A stretch of 64,000 nt of DNA from Megalonaias nervosa (lineage: Eukaryota; Mollusca; Bivalvia; Unionida; Unionidae). The notes beneath the pieces were generated by a model. That model was not told the DNA's origin. It did no database searches and saw only the letters and a list, made by a program, of their open reading frames with translations. Position 1 is the first letter of the stretch; each line of letters starts with the position of its first letter. Positions 39,101 to 49,900 of the stretch are shown here, piece after piece. The DNA lies in contig JAECUM010001155.1 in assembly GCA_016617855.1 (NCBI GenBank), forward strand, positions 1 through 64,000. Direction: 5' to 3'. The position numbers were made by a program, and so were the translations under genes.

Positions 39101-42100
39101 TTGCCATAAGTCTTAAGAAAATTACCCTTAAAATACGGACTTATGGCATAAAAGCAAAAACTATGGAAAAATAATCATTGCCGAAAAATCTGGAAAATTT
39201 GTTCATCCGTGTTTGATTTGGATCCGGGTTTCATATTAGAATTAGTGAATTGGTCAGGGAACCAGACTAACTTTACAGCAGCACCTTAGATGCTTTAAAC
39301 TGCACCTATTTGTTTATGTGAAGCATCTGCATGATCAAACTGATCATAGACTTTTTTAAAAATGGCGTCCAGCAAATGATGCAATTTGAAGACGAAAGGG
39401 AATATAAACCTCTTGAAAAGTGTTTATAATCAACACAGAAAAATAAAAAAAGGAATATTCAGATTCTTGTGAATAAAACCTGGAAGGGACACAATTATGT
39501 TTATTGGACATCACATGCCAATTTGAGTATGACTCGTGGTGGGAAATAAGATTGCCATCATCATGTGAAATGGAAAAAGAATTTCTAAGAATGGTGTCAA
39601 GTTGAGAGACAGCAACAAGCTAATGAGCTTCATAGGGTTTGGAACTAAAACTTGTGCAACAGTACTAGTGGTAAATAAAGTCTACGAGTACTTTACAAAC
39701 TTTACAGTCGAACATAATGTTTATCATCGCTGCATGTTCTGAATACCGAACTTTTAATTATGTTTTCCAGCTTTACAATAGCAGTTTATGATCTTTTGTT
39801 ACACCTTACTGAAAACTGGTCAAACTTAAGGAAAAAAGTCAACTGCCTTACTGAGACGGACTCATCAGGGTTGGCAGATCTGCATTCATGTTGATTTCTC
39901 AGATGCTACTGTTTGAAGAGTCATAGAATCAGGGGGTGACACGATTTACCCAAATACTGCCCAAATATACCCAAATACTGCCCAAATATACCCAGATATT
40001 GTCCAGAAACAAGCATGTGATAAATTTACAACTAAAGAGATTTTTAATTCATTTGTGGTTTACAGTGGTGCTTGAGTTTGAGTCCCATGGCCCACAGTCG
40101 TCGGGAAAGTTGTTGTGTTTTCCCCCTTCACTCTGTTGATGCCTCACTACAACATGAACATTGCGTGTCCCAGAGGTACTCTTTCTGCTGGCGCATCTTC
40201 AATTAAAAGCGTTTTAAATAGTTTGTCATTTTCCAGGAACCTGTTTCCTGGATTTTCCTTAACTTGTTGGTGCTCAATAGTCAGGGGTACAGTGGCAAGG
40301 GACTGGTCTGTTTCTTTGGTAAAAGACATATCTGCTAGAAAGCAGATGTATTTTAGGTCTCTGAGGATGCAACATGTATTGTTCTCAGCTTGTAACTAGT
40401 TTCATACACGTGTGGTACCTTAGTTTCACTGACATGGTTTTGTTACCACAAAGCAAGATAAAGACGGCACTGAAGAGGCAGTCTCCATCACTGCTTGACT
40501 TCAGGGGGTTTCCAGTTATGTTGTCGATGTAATTGTCCATCACCTCAGCCACGACTAGATCAACGTCTGGCAAATAAGACGTTGGCTCTTCTGGAATTTG
40601 TAATTTCACTTTGAACATTAGCTCTCACTGAACAGTGTCTTTTAGTTTATCTGTGTTCTTTTATGCAGCCACCTAGAGAGAAAAGAAAACCGCATTAAAA
40701 TAGTCCATAAATAATGGAATTAATGCAGATTTTGAGTTTGTTGAGGCATTGGTAATATGGAAATTAGGTCATGAATGACGCGCGTAGACAGGTAAAGCCG
40801 ACACAGACAATTTAAAATGACAACAGTGTCTTTGTTGTTTTCTTTAAATACCCATTCACACCGAACATTGTAATGAATTATGTTAAATATTCAATGAAGC
40901 AGTTTGTTAAAACAATGGAATATCATCATTATTTGTAAAGTTTTTATGCCATTTAAAACATCTGCAGAAAGTTCCTTGTGAGTATATATTTTATATGTAC
41001 ATATGGTAAGTACTAGAAAACTAAATGCGCATAGGCATCTTAGAGACATTATATAATTACAATACTGGAAAATTTTTACAGTTAATACAAAATTAAGACT
41101 TAGAAATGTTTGATTTGTCTATACGTTGATAATATTATAATTCTTTTCTTTACTTAAATATTTGCAAATGGGGAAATTACTTTTATCTCCTGTTTTCGTA
41201 TTGACCATGAAATGTCCTCGTGTAACATTCTAAACATATCTAATTAAATATTGAGAGAATGAATAGGATACACAAAGATATCAAATTTATATCAATAAAA
41301 ACTGTTTACTGTTGATAAAACATTTAAGGTATAGGGCAGTGAAGTGTTACTGTAATCAGATTGACACGTGTTATCGCGTGTTACAATCACATGTAGCTGA
41401 GTACATATGTGCTACCTCAGCTAGTATTGCGGCGCTACAAGGACAGTTCAAATGATTTTCAACAACAAATATGTAAAATTTAAGTTGTCCCATGCTGTTT
41501 GTTTCGCAAAATTGTCTTGCGAGAAAGCCTAACCAATACACTCGTTGAAAAGCCACGATGTTGGCTCTAAAACTCTTGGGACGGGGTAGCACACATTTGT
41601 GGACTGATTTGTATATAAACTGTATATGTATCGTATTTAGATGCAAAGAAAAAAAAAATTAAATCTATTATATCTTTTTATCTCATTATCTTTTTTCATG
41701 TTAGTTCTATGTGTAAATGTTAAAAGAAAAGAATTAAAAAGATTTTTAATATCTTTTTTTCATCACTTTATATGTAAATATTAAAAGAGTTTTGATATTC
41801 TGTATCAATTTATTCATTTGTCATCTCTTTATACTTAAACATCTTAAATTGTGGATTCCTGTATTAATAGCTAAACAATATGCATTGGGAAATCAAAAGT
41901 ACTTTCATGCATGTAAAAAAACCAATAGGTATTAAATTCAAAATTGTAGACTTAAAAAGTAGGGTCCACGTACCGAGTCCTGGGTAGACAAATGTGTAGC
42001 AAATTCTTAACAAGCTAAAGAAAATAGTCCAGTACAATACTATCCAATAACCGTTTTTGAATTTTCTCTGCGTGTCTTTGTATGTGTTTACTTTTATGAC

Positions 42101-43895
42101 CGATATTGCTCTAATTGATCATATCTTTCTTTCAGATTTAGAATCAATTTACTGCATTATTATTAATTGAGATAAAATATGTAACAAATAATGATAAGCA
42201 GATTCCAATTTTTGTTTGACAAAAGACAGTTTTTAAATATTAACACTAATGTAATACAACGGTGAGTGGAAATAGACATTGAAAAAATAGGCAATATAAC
42301 ATTATGATAATAAAATAATTTTAAAACAGTATTCTCACAGAAAGTGCTATACAATATACACATGTGAATGAATTTATGCCCCATCTGATGTGAAGACTGT
42401 AAATTACATGTTATAAACTTCACCTGGTGCGATTGATTTGCAGTGTCGTGTGATCAGGTTGTATCATAATTATGGCACACATTTATGTTGTTTTAGAGAA
42501 ATCTAAATATTAGATAAATTTAATTATTCAGATTCGTGCATAGGCTTCGTTTTTTCTTAGATAAAACGGTCATTGAATCGTTGAAAATCTATGATACTGT
42601 GTGATGATTACACACATAATTAGGGGTTTATTACAAAAATGCTTTGATAAAAGAAAGTAGTCTTTGCGTGTCCTAACCTAAATAATTTAATTATTGCAAA
42701 TTTTGAAGTAAATACTGATAATTACATTCTGCAGACGATGCATGGCCATCAGGTAGTCAAACTCAGTACCATCCAATGTATGACATGAAACGCACATGTA
42801 TTCCAGATGAATGTTTCCCCACATTTTCAGTTCATTGTCCAAGATTTCTTGGCATTTGTTATGATACCAGTTCTTGCACAATAAACATTTAACACAGTCA
42901 TTTGAACAGTTTGATTTGCATCCACCACATGGAAACCTGGCTCCGCATTTTTTTACAGAAATTAGCCATGATTCACTTAAAAATCACCAATAAAGAATAA
43001 AGAGAACAAGAAATGTGTAGTATTTAATCTTTGTTTCAAAATGAGAGACAAGGTGATGAAACTTTAAGATTATATACCTTGCATTTGATTGTTTGTAATT
43101 AACAGTAATGTTTTGTTCAGACTGTCTAGCAGTTTATTAATGATAAACAATGCAAAACTTGAAACTTGTCCTATTTCCAAAGAAAACATGCAGGCAATTG
43201 TCAGTACTCAGTATGCAGTCAAAAAAAATTTGAGGCTGATTTTAGCAGGTTGCTGGTGAACAAATATTAATAGAGTAAAGGAGAGCTTGCCACTTGATCA
43301 CCTTTTTTGGCATTTTCTTTCTGTGGTTTCTTTTTTGTAATTGTCGACAAGAAGCACTTGCGTTTGCTGATTCTGTTCGTAATTCCTTCCATTTCACTTT
43401 ATGCGATTACCGACAATTTACCTCTTATTGTTCACCTTTTCTAATATTTATAATTAACTCCTGGCCTCGACTGCCCAAGGGCCGAGTTATCATTCTGCTA
43501 TTCAGCTCATACCAAGAGGTCATTATTTAATAATTGCAGGTAAAAGAAAAATATTAAGAAATGTTCTAATGCATTTAAATTTGCACATATGTAAGAAATA
43601 ATTATCAGGCCTATGAAAATAAAGACTGAAGTTGTGAGATAGAATAGAAACATCAGAGTATATTTGGGTATATTTAAATATATCTTAGAGCATTTGGATA
43701 GTATCGGCATGTTTTAGTAGCATTTAAATATACTTTTTGGGAGGTCTTCGGAAGTATTTGGGTATATTTGGCAGCATTTAAATATACTTTTTGGGAGGTC
43801 TTCGGAAGTATTTGGGTATATTTGGCAGTATTTTTATATACATATGCATGCATCCAAGGATTAAAGCCAAAGGTAATGATGTATACATATGTATC

Positions 43896-43931
<36 letters not shown>

Positions 43932-46900
43932 ATCATCAGGGTATATATCTTTTCTAGGAGAAATAAACAAATTACCAAAAGAAAAAATTTGAACACACAA
44001 AGGCCAGTCCAGACACAGAAACTATATACCAGACAAAACATAGCATATACATAGCAAACATAGACAGTAGGAAGATCATTGGCCACAATCACTGATAATA
44101 GGGATCATCTTATGTAATTATCCAGACAAATATGGCAGTGGGTGATAGTACAAAGCATATAACAAGTTATTAATTTTATAGAATAAAATTATCAAGTACT
44201 GGGAGAGGAGGAAATAAAGGTCTATATATACAGGAACCTCAGAGAACGACTCATCCAAGAAAGTAGCAAATTAAGAGAAACCACTGCAACAAAAACGATC
44301 ATATAAATACATTTTCTTTTAAAACTTCTTTTTCATTTTTTATGGAAAAAAAACAACACATAAATATCAGAGAGTGGCAATATGAACACAAAAGCCTTTG
44401 AATGTTTTGAACAAAGAGCCATGGGGGGGACACTTGAGGCTAATGGCTAATTATATCTAAATGTTGAAGGTGTGCCGATAAATAAAAATTAAGATTATTC
44501 TAGAATATAGATATCTGCAATTAAGTATGCAAATTAGGGACATAAAAGTTGACCCGGACTCTGTCAATAATTTGTGAGCTAATGGTAATTGGAGATGTTC
44601 ATTACCTTTCGTACAAAGAAGTTGTAATTCCTTTAGCAATTTAATATATTACATTTTGACTCAGAACTTAACTTTGCAATGAATTAAAAATCTCTTTAGT
44701 TGTAAATTTATCACGTGCTTGTTTCTGGATAATATTTGGGCAGTATTTGGGTAAATCGTGCCACCGTAGAAGCTGGTATTTAGATATGTCATGTAGAATA
44801 TTACACCATTTGGTGAAACTTAAGTCGCTGTGAGCTATATTTCATGGTGCAGTGATTTTGGTGAACTAGTGTGCATTTAACTTTTTTAGAGGCATTATTG
44901 ATTACATTCATTTAACTTGGTATGTAGTTGCTTCATGAGGGATATTACAGCCATTATTGAAAACTATGACACATGGATCTCGATTTTATGGTTCAGTGAT
45001 TTGTGCTTGCTTTTGAACTGAGCTCAGCTTCACTGGATTCACATTTAGGTCATTTTCACATACACTATTGTTCACAGCATTAAGTAAGTTGATATATAGA
45101 TGTGTCAGTCTGCTGTTCAAATGAACCTGAAATCTTCAAAGACTGGTATCCCCTGAGTAAAGATGAATTTACAGTATTTCTGGTTTGCAAGCCAGTTATA
45201 TACCATTGGCAGTTTCCAATGTTTTATTTTTTCTTTTTCATCACTTACAATTCTATAACCGTTTTCCCATTTCAGTTCTTGTTTGAATAGTACATCATTA
45301 TCACATTGATTTTATTGATCTGACCACTCTAGTTCCTCGATTATATTCCTTGCCACGGGTTCACAAAGAACAGTTTGAAAATTTTTAGCTCAGCTGGTCT
45401 TAAGACCAAGTTAGCTTATGATATCGCCCACTGTCTACTATGCATATTAATGAGGCGATATTCCATCAGTCTGGCTGAGCTTATTAGCACTCTGGAGTCC
45501 ATATTTCTGATTTAGTTTAGATCCGACTTGGACTGTACACTTATATCATTGGGATCTTGGACTGTACACTTGTATCATTGGGGTCTTGGACTGTACACTT
45601 ATATCATTGGGATCATGGACTGTTCACTCATATCATCGGGATCTTGGACTGTACACTCATATCATCAGGATCTTGGACTGTACACTCTTATCATCAAGAT
45701 CTTGGACTGTACACTCATATCATCAGGATCTTGGACAAATATGATAATGAGAAGCATGCAGATATTAACTGGGTAATGTTACATCTGATGGTTAAGTTTG
45801 TTACCGCTTTGAAGAATTCCTATCAGATTTCGCTCCACTTTGGTTAATAAACTTGTATCATCAGTGACATAGGTTCTGTAATAAGTGAGAAATGCACATA
45901 TGAATAAGATCTGTGCATTTGATTGGCTTGTTACCTCTTTAGATCTAGAAACATATTTTTTCATCCATTTTCTATAAAACTTGGTAAATGGGTTTATATC
46001 GTCAAGATCTTGGATGACCTTGCAAGAGACTTAGTATCTTAATTATTATTTTTTTTTTTTTTTTACACTACTCCATTAGCCAGAGTGATATGGGTCCACT
46101 TGGGCATTTTGTTTCAAAATTATGGTCAAGGGTCGTTGTAGTACATAGTTTTAATTAAAGGTGTTAATGGGTCCTCGGGTACCTTCCCATTCATAATTAC
46201 CCAGGTAAAAATATTAGCTATAGAGACTCCTTTAGTTCATGTACAAAAAACTTTTCCAAGTTCAGATCAAAGATTATATCTGGCAACATCAGGAGTGAGC
46301 GAGACGTAGAATAACGAATACAATTCAAGGCTCATGTCATGTGACACTGATCCATCATAGACCTCTGTCTGCTGATTTTATATTTTCGATGTGTATGACC
46401 ATTTGGCTGTCAAACAGTTTCCTCATTTTCTGTTTATAGTAACTGTACATGACATGTTTCTGAGAAAACAGATGCGTTTCTTGAATTTGAAACAATGTGA
46501 CACATATTCATCATAGTTTGATACACACTAAGTAGCAGACCAGTCTATATTGAAAAAACATGGTGTCAAATATTAACTGAAACATGCTTTATTGATGTGA
46601 CTCGTGGATGTTATATGACTAAAATATGTTACAGGAGAGTGATTTTGTTCAATTGAAGAACATGTTGCATCAGGAAAGGACAAATCAATAGCACTTTACA
46701 AATTTTGAAAGAGCAATTCAACAGTGATGTAATACAGCATTCAGAATTTGTAGACTTGACTTTATGACCTTACAGCAAAAGATGAAGTGACTGTTGTGTG
46801 TAAATAATTTATCATTTTGTTTTGTGTCTGTATTTTTGTACTGATCCACATGGAGTTAGTCAATTTGAGACAAGAATTTGACTAACTGCAGATCCAGGTA

Positions 46901-49900
46901 AGTAGCAAAAAGAAATGTATGTTTTGCATATGATTTTCTGTAATTATGGCATGTAATATATAGATTACTCTTTATATGCTCAGACTGCATTTTTTGCCAC
47001 TCATATTAGTAATAATTATGCTTATATCTCTCGAGGGGTTGACATGTATGAACTTACAACAAACCAGTTCAGGTTCACATTTAATAAAATTTCCCTATGA
47101 ATGGGTACCTAGTTAACCGATCATTAGGATTGACATGTAGCCAGATGACTTTTTCTAAAACTTTGGCATCTTTAGTTTTGATAATAATGTCCCAGTCCAC
47201 TTTCCGTATGCAATATAACATCATCACATGCTTCCTTTCCACTGTAAACCAGTTCCTGTGTTAGGTTATTTGTCTGAGTTGGACCAAGGGGTTCTGGAGT
47301 AGGACACTTCCTGATTACTTTTTTGTTTAAGGTTTATGTTAAAGTTTTGCATTGCTTTTACTTCTATAAAACACTGGCTCAATCTGATGCACCTGCTTTG
47401 AATATAACAGTGTTACATGCCTCCTTGTACCCTAAACAAATCCATTCTCAGGGCCATGTCTCTTGGTGGACTCAGTGGGATCAAGAAGTAGGACGGTCTT
47501 CAGTGACTCTTTGGCTGAAGTTTAGTTAGTTTGTATGATACTTACGTCTTCAGTTAACACCTTACCCAGTCCTCAGTCTTGGAATATGCATACAGCATAT
47601 CATATGCCCCCCTTCATGCTTAACAAGTCCATTACCAATTTATGTCCATAGTTGAGGCCATGTGGTCCAGAAAATGGCACACTTGATTGAAGAAATATGT
47701 TGTCTCTTATTTTTCAGTAAATCCCCTAGATTATTCAATATTGAAAATATAACATGGTCACATGCATTCCTTAAACTGTACATGGTTCAGCTATAAGGAC
47801 ATTTCTTTGGCCACAACCATATTGTAATAAATAGAAACTTGTATTTAAAAAAATCTATAAACTTGTATGTTTTTAATAGTTTTTAATCGTGTTACACATT
47901 GGAATATAAAGTCGTGTATAATGCTTCCCATATTCCCTGAAGCATACCTGTCCTTGGGTCAGGATAATTACCTTCTTTGGTTGTCTATTATTACCAATCC
48001 TTGGGTCATAATTATAACCTGTCCCTGGGTCATGATTCTGGTTGGGGTCGTGAGTTTATGCCCTATGATATATACCAACAGCTCATCTCAGGAACATTTT
48101 CTAAAAAACAGTCCTTGGTTGAATCTGCATTTTTACTAAAGCTTGTCTTCATATTTCAGCTACTATCCACTATATCCACCAGGACCTGAGGTGAACATCG
48201 ACTTTGAACAGTTTGAGAAATTTGCTACAATGAGTGTCACGCCTCATGTTCTTATTGTGCCTTCAGACCTCAAGTACTTTGTGAAGGTAAGCATATTGAG
48301 GAAAATAATTAACCAAAATTGTCATCCCTTTTTCTTCTACCTGTAATTCATTTATCAGAATTTCTGAATTTACAGTATAAATTTTGCATGCCTGAGCAAA
48401 ATAAAAATCAAACATTAAAGAATCGAGAGGGTTATAAATGTTATCCGTGTGAGGCAAAGTGAGCTTATGGTATGGTCCTGCGTCCATTTTATGTCACAAG
48501 TCCGTCAGTAATTGCTATAAAGTCCATCAGTAATTGCTGTCAAGTCCATCAGTAATTGCTATCAAGCCTGTCAGTAATTGCTATCAAGTCTGTGAGTAAT
48601 TGGTATCTCGAACTTTAAAAAAAACAAAATACCACGCCAATTTCAGTTACACTTTGCAGAAAGCATCCTGGCAAGCAGAGTTTTTATAAATGATGCCAAT
48701 CTGCTATCAAAATATGGCTGCTGTTACTAAAAACAAAACCTTTAAACTTCTGTTTAAAAACAAAGCATCCTTGCACAAAGGGCTCTCAGACTTTTTCGAA
48801 TGATGCCAATCTATAGACGCCTTAATAAACTTGAAAACAATGTACATGTAGATACAGGTCTGTGTGTATTGTAGATACCATTAGCAGAACTGCCAACCTT
48901 TATGATTTTGCTGGTAGTCTTACGAAAATGACCCTTAAAATATGGACTTGCGCAAAAAAAAAGCAAAAACTATGGAAATATGACTGTGCAGTAAAATCTT
49001 GATAATAGACTCATCTGTGTTTAATTTTTATCTGGGTTTCATATTAGATTTAGTAGAATTGTTCAAGGAACCAGACTATTTTCACCAGGGTATCTCAAAT
49101 GCTTTAAACTGCACATATTTTTTCATGCTAAACACCTGCATGATCAAACTGTTGATTATAGCATTTTCCAACAATGGTGACCAACAAGCGATACATGTTG
49201 AAGACAAAAGGGAAGATAAGCCTCTTAAAAGTGTTAATGATTAACATAGAGGAATCAAAAGTAATATTCAGATTCTTGTGAATAAAAGCAGGAAGGGCAA
49301 CAATTACGTTTATTGAACATCATGTGTCAGTTTGAGTATTTCTCACAGCAGGCGATATGGTTGTCATTGTCATTTGAAATCGAAGAAAATTTCCAAGAAT
49401 TATATCAAGTTGAGAGATAGCAACAAGCCATGGACTTCCATAGGGTTTTAATGTAAGTTTGTGAAACTGTACTTGAGGTAAATAAGGTCCACATGTACTT
49501 TACAAACTTTTCAGCTGAGCATTGTTTACCATCCCTGCATCAGTTTTTAATACTGAACATTTTAAATACTTGTTTTCCAACTTTACAAGAGAAGCAAATG
49601 ATATTTTGTTTAAAAAAACTGGTCAAACTTACTTAAAAATCATCAACTGCCTTGAGATGGTCTTGTTAGGGTTGGCAGGTCTGCATTAACAACAGTTTCT
49701 AGTGGCTATTTGTATGGGAATTTCCATTGAAAATTACAGTCACTAAAAGAATTAATTTTTCCCAGCCTAATGAAAATGTTGTCATTAAGTAAATGCATTG
49801 AATCTATTGGTAAGGCACAAAAACAGCAAAGTGTAGTGTGAAATCACACTTTTCTGTACAATCTAATTCAAGAGAATATCCTAATCCAGACATGGCAGCT

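Larger units (their letters stand above)
39934..44766 (-). mobile_element. Putative 4.8-kb DNA transposon with long TIRs, PHD-type and OTU-like relics
   Basis: Left end GGGTGACACGATTTACCCAA and right end (reverse complement) CGGTGGCACGATTTACCCAA begin inverted repeats. They run inward through CAGAAACAAGC-TGTGATAAA and CTAAAGAGATTTTTAATTCA (left to about 40053, right from about 44679). The left arm has an extra CCCAAATACTGCCCAAATAT-type unit. Flanks TAGAATCAGG and TAGAAGCTGG match at 8 of 10 positions, a possible 9-10-bp target duplication. The interior has two - strand coding relics, a PHD-type finger (42960-42715) and an OTU-like segment (40618-40385), plus subterminal repeats. No DDE transposase was recognised. 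A 9-10-bp duplication would fit Mutator-like elements, but this is speculative. Confidence 0.7.

Noticed and set aside
41371..41646. 91-codon - strand frame inside the 4.8-kb element as a further exon
   Set aside because: No recognisable motif. The N-terminal start and splice sites are unsupported, although it lies between the PHD-type and OTU-like pieces.
43270..43500. Basic - strand stretch (KWKELRTESANASASCRQLQ) as an additional exon of the 4.8-kb element
   Set aside because: Suggestive of a coding relic upstream of the PHD piece, but no frame of useful length, motif or splice pair supports it.
45528..45847. Open frames of 82 and 96 codons with repeated DCTL-SLGSWT-like peptide
   Set aside because: They are translations of a 29-bp tandem repeat, with no splice context or domain.
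46860..46910. Hidden POLA2 exon ending in CAGATCCAG|GTAAGT
   Set aside because: The phases of exons f and g already join correctly, and the sequence in front has no family motif.
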